A stretch of 64,000 nucleotides of DNA from Neisseria sp. (GCA_030531795.1 JAUNMN010000004.1:1-64000), one strand, 5' to 3'; positions 1 to 8,743 are shown, counted from the first letter of the stretch. Notes: generated by a model not told the origin, from the letters alone. Numbers and translations: made by a program.

Positions 1-71
1 CTTAAATTGATGTTGGACAAAGCGCGAAAATCGCCAAAGGTTTTGTTTAAGTGTTGGATGCGTATGCTCAT
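1..71 (-). CDS. cysA: Sulfate ABC transporter ATP-binding protein, N-terminus only (CysA)
   Basis: Partial gene running off the left edge. The complement of 71 to 1 starts with ATG and reads MSIRIQHLNKTFGDFRALSN, the usual opening of CysA, the cytoplasmic ATPase of the CysTWA sulfate/thiosulfate importer. Only 23 codons are present, so no Walker motif is visible. It lies downstream of cysT-cysW on the same strand, as expected for one transport operon. It is separated from cysW by a palindromic DUS and a Correia-like miniature repeat, which may uncouple its transcription or add a promoter. The identification rests on the N-terminal match plus the neighbours. Confidence 0.85.
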   Translation of the reverse strand, partial: MSIRIQHLNKTFGDFRALSNINL

Positions 72-128
72 GGTTGTTCTCGTTTTTTAATCGCTTGAGT
101 GATGAAAACCCAAGTTGTTACATAGCTG

Positions 129-232
129 ATAGCCGAAGCAATTTAAATTGAGACAAGGCAACGAGCCGAAGACAGTACGGATAGTACGGCGAGGCGAAGT
201 AACGAAGTATCAGTTTAAAGTGCAATGGCTAT
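129..232. repeat. Correia-like miniature inverted-repeat element
   Basis: About 104 bp bounded by ATAGCC and GGCTAT, with imperfect terminal inverted repeats continuing inward (GCA, TTTAAA and TGA blocks on both arms). The interior contains GACAAGGCAACGAGCCGAAG followed by ACAGTACGGATAGTACGG. This resembles the inner sequence of neisserial Correia elements (NEMIS) as I remember them. A second diverged copy in the opposite orientation lies at about 14778-14869. It sits between cysW and cysA. Correia elements can carry promoters or RNase III and IHF sites; no such activity can be shown here. Confidence 0.7.
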
Positions 233-234
233 TT

Positions 235-253
235 CATGCCGTCTGCAGACGGC
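235..253 (-). terminator. Palindromic DUS hairpin after cysW
   Basis: Two DUS cores meet head to head (ATGCCGTCTGCAGACGGCA) just after the cysW stop. It could pair as a hairpin, but there is almost no loop and no clear U-tract, so termination is uncertain. It also provides an uptake site. Confidence 0.45.
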
Positions 254-261
254 AAGATTTA

Positions 262-1104
262 TTACCGTTTCGCCTGCGCCAGTTTGCGTGTTTCTATGGC
301 GTTAATCAGGTTTTGCAAGGCAAGTGTGGCAAGGGCAAGCAAAGCCAACACGCTGGACAGGGCAAAAGCGGCGGTAAAGTTGTATTCGTTGTACAAAATT
401 TCCACCAACAGCGGAATGGTGTTGGTTTCGCCACGAATATGCCCCGACACCACGCTCACCGCACCAAACTCGCCCATCGCACGGGCGTTGGTCAAAATAA
501 TGCCGTAGAGCAACGCCCATTTGATGTTGGGTAAGGTCACGCGCCAAAACATTTGCCAGCCGTTCGCGCCCAAAATCAATGCTGCTTGCTCTTCGCTGTC
601 GCCTTGCGCTTGCATCAGCGGAATCAGTTCGCGTGCCACAAACGGGAAGGTAACAAACAGCGTCGCCAACACGATTCCAGGTATCGCAAAAATAATCTGT
701 ATGCCTTGTGCTTCCAGCCACGCGCCGAACACGGTGTGCGCGCCAAACAGCAACACAAACATCAAACCTGCCACCACGGGCGACACTGAAAACGGCAAAT
801 CGAGTAAAGTGGTGAGCAATTGTTTGCCGCGAAAATCAAAGCGCGTCAGCAGCCAAGCCATCGCGATGCCCAACACCGCGTTAATCGGCACTACAATCGC
901 CGTGGTCAGCAAAGTCAAACGAATTGCCGCCTGCGCTTCTGCGTCGTGCAGGGCGGCGAGATACAGTTGCCAACCGCCTTTGAGTGCTTCGTAAAACACT
1001 GCTACCAGCGGCACAATCAGCATGATGCCCAAAAACGCCAAGGCAATCGCAATCAGCAGCCATTGCACCGAACGCGGTTCGTTGATATTCGGATTGATGT
1101 TCAT
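262..1104 (-). CDS. cysW: Sulfate/thiosulfate ABC transporter permease CysW
   Basis: Inner-membrane permease of the CysTWA importer, which feeds sulfate to cysteine synthesis. The 280-residue product has six predicted membrane segments and the binding-protein-dependent permease domain. The EAA-type loop that contacts the ATPase is visible around 'EEQAALILGANGWQMFWRV'. The start is set at the ATG that overlaps the cysT stop (ATGA, 1101-1104), which implies translational coupling. A longer in-frame start at 1137 would extend into cysT and lacks a better ribosome site. cysA follows at 71 after a repeat. Confidence 0.9.
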   Translation of the reverse strand: MNINPNINEPRSVQWLLIAIALAFLGIMLIVPLVAVFYEALKGGWQLYLAALHDAEAQAAIRLTLLTTAIVVPINAVLGIAMAWLLTRFDFRGKQLLTTLLDLPFSVSPVVAGLMFVLLFGAHTVFGAWLEAQGIQIIFAIPGIVLATLFVTFPFVARELIPLMQAQGDSEEQAALILGANGWQMFWRVTLPNIKWALLYGIILTNARAMGEFGAVSVVSGHIRGETNTIPLLVEILYNEYNFTAAFALSSVLALLALATLALQNLINAIETRKLAQAKR

Positions 1105-1958
1105 GCTTTCGCTCCTGCGCGTTTGCTCAATGCCCATTGCGCGAGATTAAGTGTGAGTAAAATAGCAAAGGAAATCAGTAACATAAATAATGCCACCGCC
1201 GAAGCGCCTGCCACATCGTATTGTTCCAACTTGGAAATGATGATGAGCGGCAAAATTTCGGACACCATCGGAATATTGCCTGCGATGAAAATCACCGAGC
1301 CAAATTCGCCTGTGGCACGGGCAAACATCATGCCTGCGCCCGTTAATAAGGCAGGGGCGAGTTCGGGCAGTAAAACGCGGCGAAAAACCGTGAAGCGAGT
1401 GGCACCTAAAGTTGCTGCCGCTTCTTCGTATTCGCCCGACAATTCTTCCAAAACAGGTTGCACGGCACGCACCACAAAGGGCAAAGACACGAACACCAGC
1501 GCAATCCAAATGCCGATGGGTGTGAATGCGATTTTTAAGGTTTCGGAAAAACCCAAGATGCCGTCTGCAGCGAATAATTGACCAAGCCAGCCATTCGGTG
1601 CGTATAAAGTGGCAAGGGCGATGCCTGTTACTGCAGTCGGCAAGGCAAAGGGCAAATCCACCAAAGCATTGATGAAGTTTTTCGCTGGAAAGTCGTAACG
1701 CACCAACACCCACGCGACTAAAGTGCCAAACAGCAAATTCGTCAGCATCGCGTAAAACGACATTTTCAAACTCAGCCACACCGCCGCCAACACGCGCTCA
1801 TCGCTGATGGTTTGCCAAAACGCCTGCCAACCGATTTGGCTTGCCGACACCGCCATCATCGCAAACGGCAACACCACCAACAAAGACAAACACAAAACCG
1901 TGATGCCCAAACTCAAATTAAACGCAGGCAAAACAGTGGGCGATTTCAGTAAACGCAT
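1101..1958 (-). CDS. cysT: Sulfate/thiosulfate ABC transporter permease CysT (CysU)
   Basis: Second permease subunit of the sulfate importer, 285 residues, paired with CysW. Hydrophobic segments run through the protein and the EAA loop reads 'YEEAAATLGATRFTVFRRV'. The start ATG is preceded by AAGGAATC in transcript orientation. It shares a 4-base ATGA overlap with cysW. No periplasmic sulfate-binding protein gene is adjacent, so sbp or cysP must be elsewhere. A DUS lies inside the gene near 1558. Confidence 0.92.
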   Translation of the reverse strand: MRLLKSPTVLPAFNLSLGITVLCLSLLVVLPFAMMAVSASQIGWQAFWQTISDERVLAAVWLSLKMSFYAMLTNLLFGTLVAWVLVRYDFPAKNFINALVDLPFALPTAVTGIALATLYAPNGWLGQLFAADGILGFSETLKIAFTPIGIWIALVFVSLPFVVRAVQPVLEELSGEYEEAAATLGATRFTVFRRVLLPELAPALLTGAGMMFARATGEFGSVIFIAGNIPMVSEILPLIIISKLEQYDVAGASAVALFMLLISFAILLTLNLAQWALSKRAGAKA

Positions 1959-2087
1959 AATGATTCCTTATTCATTGCCCGCCATTTTACGCAAACGCGT
2001 GCCAAATTTGAAAGAATGCTTGGTTATGTATGGTGCAAACTTGGTTATAAGCGATGCGCGTGTTGAGCAAACCATTTGGCAAACAAA

Positions 2088-2118
2088 ATGCCGTCTGCAC
2101 TTTTTCCGCAGACGGCAT
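2088..2118 (-). terminator. Inverted-DUS terminator after the amino-acid permease
   Basis: ATGCCGTCTGC and its complement are separated by a short loop, directly downstream of the permease gene that ends at 2141. This inverted-DUS arrangement is the usual neisserial intrinsic terminator form. Confidence 0.7.
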
Positions 2119-2140
2119 AAATATCTTAAATATAAACAGC

Positions 2141-2890
2141 TTAATGATGACCGCGAACGCTGTATTTCTTTTCCAGCCAAGAAAACAACCAGCTCAAGAA
2201 AATCGTCATCACCAAATAAATTAGAGCGATGGTGTAAAGCGGTTCTTCATAAATCGAATAGCGACCCGAAATCGTGCGCTGAACGTATGCCAACTCGGCA
2301 ACCGCAATCGCCGACAACAGCGAACTGTCTTTGAGCAAAGTGATGAACTCGTTGGCAAGAGGAGGCAACATACGGCGAATCGCCTGCGGCAAAATCACAA
2401 AACGCATCGCTTGTGGGTAAGTCAAACCCAAAGAGCGCGCCGCTTCCATTTGTCCTTTGTCAATTGATTGAATACCTGCGCGAAAGATTTCGGTGATGTA
2501 CGCGCCAGCGTTGGCAGTTAATGCCAACATACCCGCAATAATCGCACCATAATTGCGGCGTAATTCCACCGCCGCATCGCCGCTCACCAGCCAACCATCG
2601 GTCGGATTGATTAAGGCAACTGCCCAAATAAAATACCAAATGAAAATCTGCACAAACAAAGGTGTGCCACGGAAAATGGTTACATAAGCCAAAGAAATCG
2701 TGCGCAAAACCCACGCCAAGCCACGCAAAAACACGCCGCCTTTTTCAAAACGCACAATACGCGCCAACGCGCCGAGCAAACCCAAAAACGTACCGCCAGC
2801 CACAGCCACAACCGTCAAACCCAGCGTGGTCAATGCCCCTGTTAGGAACATTTCGCGGTATTCATAAATGATGTCAAAACGAAAATCCAT
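2141..2890 (-). CDS. Polar amino-acid ABC transporter permease (HisM/GlnP family)
   Basis: A 249-residue inner-membrane permease of the polar amino acid uptake family. It has the family N-terminus ('LTGALTTLGLTVVAVAGG'), the 'FRGTPLFVQIFIWYF' segment typical of GlnP/HisM proteins, and the EAA loop 'QMEAARSLGLTYPQAMRFV'. It would form the channel with an ATPase and a solute-binding protein, neither of which is adjacent, so the substrate cannot be assigned. It stands alone between the cys operon and the divergent ribF, with an inverted-DUS terminator behind it. Confidence 0.88.
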   Translation of the reverse strand: MDFRFDIIYEYREMFLTGALTTLGLTVVAVAGGTFLGLLGALARIVRFEKGGVFLRGLAWVLRTISLAYVTIFRGTPLFVQIFIWYFIWAVALINPTDGWLVSGDAAVELRRNYGAIIAGMLALTANAGAYITEIFRAGIQSIDKGQMEAARSLGLTYPQAMRFVILPQAIRRMLPPLANEFITLLKDSSLLSAIAVAELAYVQRTISGRYSIYEEPLYTIALIYLVMTIFLSWLFSWLEKKYSVRGHH

Positions 2891-3035
2891 GGAAAAACTC
2901 TGTTATTTTGTTATCAAGCGGGCGAGTGCTTACGCCCCAAAATGTAAACCGCGTATTTTACAAGAAAAAACCTATTTTCGTCTTGATATTTTTCTAATTT
3001 TTTGGCAATGCCTGCAAAAAATCATGAACACGCCG

Positions 3036-3047
3036 ATGCCGTCTGCA
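3036..3047 (+). repeat. Isolated DUS in the permease/ribF intergenic region
   Basis: A single ATGCCGTCTGCA. The gene-free stretch 2891-3281 is AT-rich and holds the divergent control region for the amino-acid permease and ribF. Apart from this DUS and a probable ribF promoter near its right end I see nothing else there. Confidence 0.8.
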
Positions 3048-3220
3048 ATTGTGTGTTGGGCGATAAACTGTCTGCAAAGTTATTTAATGCGAAATAAACG
3101 TGCTGAAAATACAAAATTTTTTATACGAAATATCAAAATTAAGAAAAATCACGCGACAAAATAAAGCGTATTGAAACAATCATTCAAACGCGATTTGTGC
3201 CATCAACGCAACGGCTTTGG

Positions 3221-3249
3221 TTTATCAAATAGGCGATTGCGTTTACAAT
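3221..3249 (+). promoter_or_regulatory. Probable ribF promoter
   Basis: TACAAT at 3244-3249 is a good -10 hexamer. A weak -35 (TTTATC, 3221-3226) lies 17 bases upstream. It is positioned about 30 bases before the ribF start codon. Confidence 0.4.
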
Positions 3250-3281
3250 GGCGAAATTTTTGAAAACGCTTTGAAAACAGC

Positions 3282-4217
3282 ATGAATATTTGGTTTGGCG
3301 AGCAAGGTTTGCGGCAAATGGCGCAGCAAAGTGCGGTAACAATCGGGAATTTTGACGGCGTGCATCGCGGTCATTTGCATATTTTGCAACGTTTGCAAAA
3401 TGAAGCGCGCGCGCGCGGTTTGCGCAGTGTGGTGGTCGTTTTTGAGCCACAAGCGAATGAATTTTTTGCCAAAATGCGCGATTTGCCAGCCGTGTCGCGC
3501 TTAACGCCTTTGCGCGACAAATTGCGTTTGTTGCGCGACAGTGGCTGCGTTGATGATGTGCTGGTGTTGCGTTTCAATGCCCAGTTTGCTGCGATTGAAG
3601 TGAATGATTTTATTGAACATTTTTTGCGACAAGGTTTGCAAACACGTTATTTGTTGGTGGGCGACGATTTTCGTTTTGGACGAGGACGCGTGGGCGATTT
3701 TGATTTGTTGGCGGCGCAAAACGATTTTGTTACCGAACGCACGCCCAGCGTGTTGGTGGCGGGCACGCGCGCGAGCAGTACGGCGGTGCGACAGTCTTTG
3801 CAAGCAGGCAAAATTGAACAAGCGCAGCATATTTTGGGGCATGAATATGTGTTGAATGGTCGCGTGAAACACGGCAAAAAACTGGGTCGCACCATCAACT
3901 GCCCAACTGCCAACATTCATTTGGCGCAACACAATTACGCGCTCAATGGCGTGTTCGTGGTGGACGTGAGCGGCGATTTTGGGCGCAAACGCGGCGTTGC
4001 CAGTTTGGGCGTGAATCCAACGGTTGCAGACGGCACAAAGCAAAAATTAGAAGTACATATTTTTGATTTTCATCAGGAAATTTACGGTCAGCGGTTGAGC
4101 GTGCATTTTTTGCACAAATTGCGTGATGAAGAAAAATTTGCCGATTTAGACAGCATGATGAAGCAAATTTATTTGGACATGGACGCGGCACGCGCTTGGT
4201 GTCGAGAAGAAGGGTAA
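3282..4217 (+). CDS. ribF: Bifunctional riboflavin kinase / FAD synthetase
   Basis: Makes FMN from riboflavin and ATP, then FAD. The 311-residue length is normal for the family. The N-terminal nucleotidyltransferase domain shows 'AVTIGNFDGVHRGHL' near residue 20. The C-terminal flavokinase domain shows 'GRTINCPTANIHL' near residue 205, the GxPTAN motif that binds ATP and magnesium. The gene stands alone, divergent from an amino-acid permease, and is followed by an inverted-DUS terminator. Confidence 0.95.
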   Translation: MNIWFGEQGLRQMAQQSAVTIGNFDGVHRGHLHILQRLQNEARARGLRSVVVVFEPQANEFFAKMRDLPAVSRLTPLRDKLRLLRDSGCVDDVLVLRFNAQFAAIEVNDFIEHFLRQGLQTRYLLVGDDFRFGRGRVGDFDLLAAQNDFVTERTPSVLVAGTRASSTAVRQSLQAGKIEQAQHILGHEYVLNGRVKHGKKLGRTINCPTANIHLAQHNYALNGVFVVDVSGDFGRKRGVASLGVNPTVADGTKQKLEVHIFDFHQEIYGQRLSVHFLHKLRDEEKFADLDSMMKQIYLDMDAARAWCREEG

Positions 4218-4252
4218 ACCTTGAAGCGTGATTTTGATGAATGTTTGATGAA

Positions 4253-4288
4253 ATGCCGTCTGCGCTTGTTAAATTGTGCAGACGGCAT
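4253..4288 (+). terminator. Inverted-DUS terminator after ribF
   Basis: ATGCCGTCTGC at 4253-4263 pairs with its complement at 4278-4288 and is followed by a T-rich stretch. It sits 36 bases after the ribF stop. Confidence 0.75.
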
Positions 4289-4311
4289 TTTTATTAAATA
4301 AGCGGATTGAT

Positions 4312-4695
4312 TTAAAGATTATCGGCTTGATTTAAAGCGTATTTTTCCAAAGCGGGAAATAGTTCGCGTTCTTCAAAACGGGCGTGGTCGCGTACCGAAG
4401 TGGCAAAGGTTTTGTTCCAGTTTTCATCATCAAATTGCGCGGCAGCAAACAAAGCGCGCAACTGGGCGTGTTCTTGTTCAAACCGTTGTTTGAGTGGCAG
4501 ACAATCATCGGGCAAATATTGCCATAAAGGCGCAAATTGTTGTTCTTCTTGCTGAAAATGCTGTTCCAAATCGATTAGATGCGGCTCGATTTCGGCTTGA
4601 TGATTGCACTCTGGCGCACGCAAAACGCGGACACACAAAGCCAGTGTGTGATGATGGTCTTGCGAAAGTGGCTGCAATAGTATGTGGCGTTTCAT
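4312..4695 (-). CDS. Hemerythrin-like (HHE domain) protein
   Basis: A 127-residue protein with a single hemerythrin/HHE domain, predicted to be a four-helix bundle holding a di-iron centre. Likely iron ligands are visible: histidines in 'QDHHHTLAL', 'HLIDLEQHFQQEE', 'FEQEHAQL' and 'VRDHARFEERELFP'. Such proteins bind oxygen or NO or respond to iron stress; the specific job here is unknown. The start is placed at MKRHILLQPL. An upstream in-frame ATG at 4758 would read back through the inverted-DUS terminator behind rpiA, so I reject it. Confidence 0.75.
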   Translation of the reverse strand: MKRHILLQPLSQDHHHTLALCVRVLRAPECNHQAEIEPHLIDLEQHFQQEEQQFAPLWQYLPDDCLPLKQRFEQEHAQLRALFAAAQFDDENWNKTFATSVRDHARFEERELFPALEKYALNQADNL

Positions 4696-4722
4696 GCTGT
4701 TTCCCTTGTGTTTGTGAAGCCG

Positions 4723-4758
4723 ATGCCGTCTGCAAATCCAGTTAATCGCAGACGGCAT
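4723..4758 (-). terminator. Inverted-DUS terminator after rpiA
   Basis: ATGCCGTCTGC at 4723-4733 pairs with its complement at 4748-4758. It lies between the end of rpiA and the hemerythrin start, both on the minus strand. Confidence 0.7.
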
Positions 4759-4781
4759 CAGGGTTTTATCGCTAAAATGGT

Positions 4782-5447
4782 TTAGCGAATTTTAATCACT
4801 TCCGCGCCGCTGGCTTTGCCCAAAATCAACACATCGGCAGCGTAACGCGCGAAGATGCCGTTTTCTACCACGCCCACAATTTGATTGATTTCGTCTTCGC
4901 GGCTCAAAGGTTGCGATAAGTCTAAACCTGTAACGTCCAAGATTTCGTGTCCGTTGTCGGTGGTGCAGCCGATGCGCAATTGTGGTTCGCCGCCGAGTTT
5001 GAGCAATTGACGCGCCACCAGCGAACGCGCCGATGGAATCACTTCCACTGGCAAAGGAAATTTGCCCAAACGCGACACATATTTGCTTTCGTCGGCGATG
5101 CACACGAATAAATCCGATGCACTGGCAACGATTTTTTCGCCAAGCAAAGCCGCGCCACCGCCTTTAATCATTTGCAGGCTGTGATTGACTTCGTCTGCGC
5201 CGTCCACATACACCGCCAAACGAATCACGTCGCGCAAAGTGATTTCGGGAATTTCGTGCAACTCGAGCAGGGCAGAAGTGCTTTTGGAAGTGCTGACCGC
5301 GCCTTTGATTTTCTTGCCACTTTTTGCCAAGGCTTCAATAAACAATTTCACGGTTGAGCCTGTGCCGATGCCGATGTATTCGTTTTCTGGCACAAATTCT
5401 ACGGCTTTTTCGGCGGCAATGCGTTTTAACTCGTTTTGGTCTGCCAT
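4782..5447 (-). CDS. rpiA: Ribose-5-phosphate isomerase A
   Basis: Interconverts ribose 5-phosphate and ribulose 5-phosphate in the non-oxidative pentose phosphate pathway. The 221-residue protein carries 'IGIGTGSTVKLFIEAL' (phosphate loop), 'VYVDGADEVNHSLQMIKGGG' (catalytic Asp/Glu region) and 'VIPSARSLVARQLLKLGG'. The start is the ATG at 5447, preceded by AAAGGAC; the longer frame to 5516 runs into the upstream methyltransferase gene. It lies 50 bases downstream of that methyltransferase on the same strand and may share its transcript. Confidence 0.95.
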   Translation of the reverse strand: MADQNELKRIAAEKAVEFVPENEYIGIGTGSTVKLFIEALAKSGKKIKGAVSTSKSTSALLELHEIPEITLRDVIRLAVYVDGADEVNHSLQMIKGGGAALLGEKIVASASDLFVCIADESKYVSRLGKFPLPVEVIPSARSLVARQLLKLGGEPQLRIGCTTDNGHEILDVTGLDLSQPLSREDEINQIVGVVENGIFARYAADVLILGKASGAEVIKIR

Positions 5448-5497
5448 GTTTAGTCCTTTGTTTTTAATGAAATTGATTTCAGTTTGCTGATTTTGTG

Positions 5498-6586
5498 TTA
5501 CGCCGCTTTGCGACAACGCAAAATGCTGTGTCCCAAGCCCAAACCGTCTTTGATTTCAATCACTTCCAAACCAGCAGCTTGCACACAACGTATCATGTCG
5601 TCTGAATGATAGATTTTGCTGTTGCCGTTGGCGATGGCGGTGAAATACAAGCTGGTTTGTGCCAAACAATAAGCGGCGGTTTCGTATTGTTGTCTGTCCC
5701 AAAACGGTTCCATGATGAATAACTCGCTGTTTTCATTCATGGAAGCGGCGGCGCGGCGTAAAATGCTTTGCACTTCGTTTTCCGAGAAACAATCCAAAAA
5801 TTGGCTCATCCAAATCACATCAAAACCCGTCGGAAACGGTACATCGGGGTCTAATAAATTCGCACCGTGTCCGTGGATGCGTTCCGCGCCAGCTTTGCCT
5901 GCGGTTGCATCGCGCATCAAACCGATTTGTTGCGGCAAATCCATGATGGTTACATGAACATCGGCATTGTAGCCCACGCATTGCATCGCCCAGCGTCCTG
6001 TGTTGCCGCCCACGTCCAGCAAGGTTTTGACAGGACGCGAGAACACATATTCTAAAGCACTCGGAAAAGAGCTGTCGGAATAGTAGTGGTCGAAAGCGAG
6101 CCATTTTTCTCGCGCGATTTCAGGTAGTTGGGATAAACCTTCGTACACGGTTGGCCATTGCCCAAACACTTTCAAACCTTCGGGTTTGCCCGTTTGCAAA
6201 GTGGCTTCCAAGTCAAACATGCCTTGATAGCAAATTTCTTGCACAAATTCCAAATTGACTTTCGCCAGTTTGTCTTTGAGCAAAAACCAGCCTGCTTTGC
6301 TGATGAAATAACGCTCGTCGCGAAAATGCACTGTGCCGATGGTGAGCGAAGATTCGAGCAAAACCTGCAAACCATAAGGGCTTAAATCGGTTTTGGCGTG
6401 CAAATCGGCGAAGCTGATGCCGTCTGCAGCTTGATTGATGGTGTCCAGAATGCCGTATTTGAGCATCAAACGCGACACTTGAAACACAATCGGGGCAAAG
6501 GCGATTTCTTGTGCCAAACGTTGCGCTGCGCCTGCGGATAATTGTTCTTCGCCATAGCGTTGCGCCAAATTGGGGAATAAATTCAT
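5498..6586 (-). CDS. SAM-dependent methyltransferase with N-terminal dimerisation domain
   Basis: A 362-residue class I methyltransferase of the O-methyltransferase/hydroxyindole type. The N-terminal ~100 residues look like the winged-helix dimerisation domain. The SAM-binding motif is 'LLDVGGNTGRWAMQCV' near residue 190, with the acidic strand 'VTIMDLPQQ' after it. An AAAGGACG ribosome site precedes the ATG. The substrate cannot be read from sequence; related enzymes methylate small aromatic hydroxyls or act in aryl-polyene clusters, but no such cluster is present. It is followed by rpiA. Confidence 0.8.
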   Translation of the reverse strand: MNLFPNLAQRYGEEQLSAGAAQRLAQEIAFAPIVFQVSRLMLKYGILDTINQAADGISFADLHAKTDLSPYGLQVLLESSLTIGTVHFRDERYFISKAGWFLLKDKLAKVNLEFVQEICYQGMFDLEATLQTGKPEGLKVFGQWPTVYEGLSQLPEIAREKWLAFDHYYSDSSFPSALEYVFSRPVKTLLDVGGNTGRWAMQCVGYNADVHVTIMDLPQQIGLMRDATAGKAGAERIHGHGANLLDPDVPFPTGFDVIWMSQFLDCFSENEVQSILRRAAASMNENSELFIMEPFWDRQQYETAAYCLAQTSLYFTAIANGNSKIYHSDDMIRCVQAAGLEVIEIKDGLGLGHSILRCRKAA

Positions 6587-6621
6587 TGTTCGTCCTTTGT
6601 AATTTATTGAAAGTGAAAGAT

Positions 6622-7101
6622 TTATTCTTTTACCAGCAACACCGCAGCCTGCGCTTCTATGCCTTCTTGACGACCGAGATAGCCCAGTTTTTCATTGGTT
6701 TTGCCTTTGATATTGACGCAGTCAATCGCTAAATTCAAATCGGCGGCGATGTTGGCACGCATGGCGGCGATGTGCGGCGCAAGCTTGGGCTGTTGGGCGA
6801 TGATGGTGCTGTCTATGTTGATGATTTTCCAGCCTAATTTTCGTACGCTGGCATAGGCTTGACGCAATAAAACGCGACTGTCGGCATCTTTAAATTCGGC
6901 GGCGGTGTCGGGGAAATGGCTGCCGATGTCGCCCAAAGCGGCTGCACCCAAAATCGCATCGGTAATTGCGTGCAACAAGGCATCGGCATCGGAATGACCG
7001 AGCAAACCTTTGTCAAACGGAATGTGTACGCCACCCAAAATCAAGGGGCGACCTTCCACTAATTGATGCACATCGTAGCCTTGTCCGATTCGTATATTCA
7101 T
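6622..7101 (-). CDS. ispF: 2-C-methyl-D-erythritol 2,4-cyclodiphosphate synthase
   Basis: Cyclises CDP-methylerythritol phosphate to MEcPP in the non-mevalonate isoprenoid pathway. The 159-residue length matches the family. The metal-binding 'DVHQ' (residues 10-13) and '[15 protein letters not shown]' with its key histidine are present, as is '[15 protein letters not shown]' near the C-terminus. It follows ispD on the same strand by 14 bases, so the two pathway enzymes are probably co-expressed. Confidence 0.96.
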   Translation of the reverse strand: MNIRIGQGYDVHQLVEGRPLILGGVHIPFDKGLLGHSDADALLHAITDAILGAAALGDIGSHFPDTAAEFKDADSRVLLRQAYASVRKLGWKIINIDSTIIAQQPKLAPHIAAMRANIAADLNLAIDCVNIKGKTNEKLGYLGRQEGIEAQAAVLLVKE

Positions 7102-7115
7102 GATTTTTCTCTGTT

Positions 7116-7844
7116 TTAATGATGAGTTGCCGTCTGCAATTTTGTTGCTTCATTTAACAATAAACGCACCAAATCCGCGTCTTGTGCTTGCGTCAATTTG
7201 ATGTTGCGCACATCGCCTAAAACCAGTTTCGGCGCAATGCCAAGTTTTTCTACCGCCGACGCTTCGTCTGTGATGTCGTTCAAATCGCCATTGAGTGCCG
7301 TCTGCAATAAGTGGGCGGCGAACATTTGCGGCGTTTGCGCTTGCCATAAATCTTGCCGCGACACGGTTTGGGCGATGTGTTCGCCTGTGGCGCGTTTGAG
7401 TGTGTCGGCAACAGGAATCGCCAAAATCGCCCCTGTTTGTTCGGTTTCGTTTTGTGTACTTTCGTTCAATAAACGCTGTAACACTGCAGGCGGCAAGCAA
7501 CAACGCGCGGCATCGTGTACCAAAATCCAGTCGGTTTCAGCGGCAAGTTGTTGATTCAATAAAGCATCAACGCCATTGCGCACACTTTCGGCACGCGTTT
7601 CGCCGCCACAAGGCAAAATCACAACTTTCGGGTGTAAAGGTTTGCTTAATGCCGTCTGCACCTGATTATCTTCGGGCGACACCACAATCGCGATTAAGTC
7701 GATTTCGGCGTTGTTCAAAAAAATGTTTACCGTGTGCGACAACACGGTTTGTCCAGCAATTTCAATGTATTGCTTGGGCATATTTGAACCAAAACGCGAA
7801 CCCACGCCCGCTGCTGGAATTAAGGCGATTTTGCGTTTGCTCAT
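7116..7844 (-). CDS. ispD: 2-C-methyl-D-erythritol 4-phosphate cytidylyltransferase
   Basis: Transfers CMP from CTP to methylerythritol phosphate. The 242-residue protein begins [19 protein letters not shown] (nucleotide-binding loop) and has '[18 protein letters not shown]' and '[12 protein letters not shown]', all family hallmarks. The start is the ATG overlapping the dnaQ stop (ATGA, 7841-7844). That junction is itself a DUS, so the uptake sequence supplies the end of dnaQ and the start of ispD. ispF follows. Confidence 0.95.
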   Translation of the reverse strand: MSKRKIALIPAAGVGSRFGSNMPKQYIEIAGQTVLSHTVNIFLNNAEIDLIAIVVSPEDNQVQTALSKPLHPKVVILPCGGETRAESVRNGVDALLNQQLAAETDWILVHDAARCCLPPAVLQRLLNESTQNETEQTGAILAIPVADTLKRATGEHIAQTVSRQDLWQAQTPQMFAAHLLQTALNGDLNDITDEASAVEKLGIAPKLVLGDVRNIKLTQAQDADLVRLLLNEATKLQTATHH

Positions 7845-8575
7845 GCCGTCTGCTCGCTGTTGGGCTGATGTTGTCGCCACGCACACGCGCCGCCAGTGGC
7901 TTTGTCCAAATCGTTTAAATAGGCTTCGTGTGCGGCTAATTCATCGGCATTGGCGGCTAAAATTTTCAATTGCGTTGGGCGTTGCATCGCAGCAACCGCC
8001 AGACTTTCGCTGGGCGTTTCAAAAGCGTCGTACAGGCTGAACTGGCTGCGCGTCATCGCCAAATAGACATCGGCGAGCAGTTCGCAGTCTATCAATGCGC
8101 CGTGCAACACGCGTTTGCTGCGGTCGATTTCAAAACGGGTACACAACGCGTCCAAGCTGTTTTTTTGCCCTGGGAACATTGCGCGCGCCATGGTCAGCGT
8201 GTCGGTGATGGTGCAGCCGAGTTCTTCAATCGTGGGCAAACCCATGCGCTGAAATTCCATGTTCAAAAAGCCCACGTCAAATGAGGCGTTGTGAATAATC
8301 AGCTCCGCGCCGTGAATGAAGTCGGCGATTTCTTGCCCAACTTTGGCGAACACGGGCGCGTTGTTGTTTTCCAGTTGTTCCAGCGTGATGCCATGCACTG
8401 CCGCCGCTTCGGCTGGAATGTCGCGCTCGGGGTGAACATAAAGATGCAAATTATTGTGGGTGAGCTGGCGTTTAATCATTTCCACGCCTGCAAATTCAAT
8501 CAGGCGGTCGCCGTTTAGCGGGTAAAGTCCTGTGGTTTCGGTATCCAAAATGATTTGGCGGGTCGGCGTGTTCAT
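7841..8575 (-). CDS. dnaQ: DNA polymerase III epsilon subunit (3'-5' proofreading exonuclease)
   Basis: Proofreading exonuclease of the replicative polymerase, 244 residues. The three exonuclease motifs are clear: 'LDTETTGL' (Exo I, DxE) near residue 10, 'IHNASFDVGFLNMEF' (Exo II) near residue 95, and 'HGALIDCELLADVYLAM' (Exo III, HxxxxD) near residue 160. The C-terminal tail that binds the alpha subunit is short. The last codons read E-Q-T-A-stop and are encoded by a DUS. The gene heads a dnaQ-ispD-ispF run. Confidence 0.95.
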   Translation of the reverse strand: MNTPTRQIILDTETTGLYPLNGDRLIEFAGVEMIKRQLTHNNLHLYVHPERDIPAEAAAVHGITLEQLENNNAPVFAKVGQEIADFIHGAELIIHNASFDVGFLNMEFQRMGLPTIEELGCTITDTLTMARAMFPGQKNSLDALCTRFEIDRSKRVLHGALIDCELLADVYLAMTRSQFSLYDAFETPSESLAVAAMQRPTQLKILAANADELAAHEAYLNDLDKATGGACAWRQHQPNSEQTA

Positions 8576-8688
8576 GCTCTGGTTTCGCTTAACAAAAAAC
8601 GGCTTATTTTAACCGATTTTGGCGGGCGTGTCTGAAAAGCTGTTTGCATGAAACCGCAGACGGCATCGCGCGGCTTGCGTTGGGCAAA

Positions 8689-8726
8689 CAAAAACAGCCT
8701 GAGTGAATACAGGCTGTTGTTTTTAT
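8689..8726 (-). terminator. Intrinsic terminator after gapA
   Basis: AACAGCCTG at 8693-8701 pairs with CAGGCTGTT at 8710-8718, flanked by A-runs on the left and T-runs on the right, so it could work in both directions. It lies just after the gapA stop on the minus strand. Confidence 0.75.
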
Positions 8727-8743
8727 TTGATGATGTGAATGAA

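Noticed and set aside
3184..4191. Long minus-strand open frames antisense to ribF and many similar frames opposite ileS, ppc and groEL
   Set aside because: They are shadows of well-identified genes, without ribosome sites or recognisable domains.
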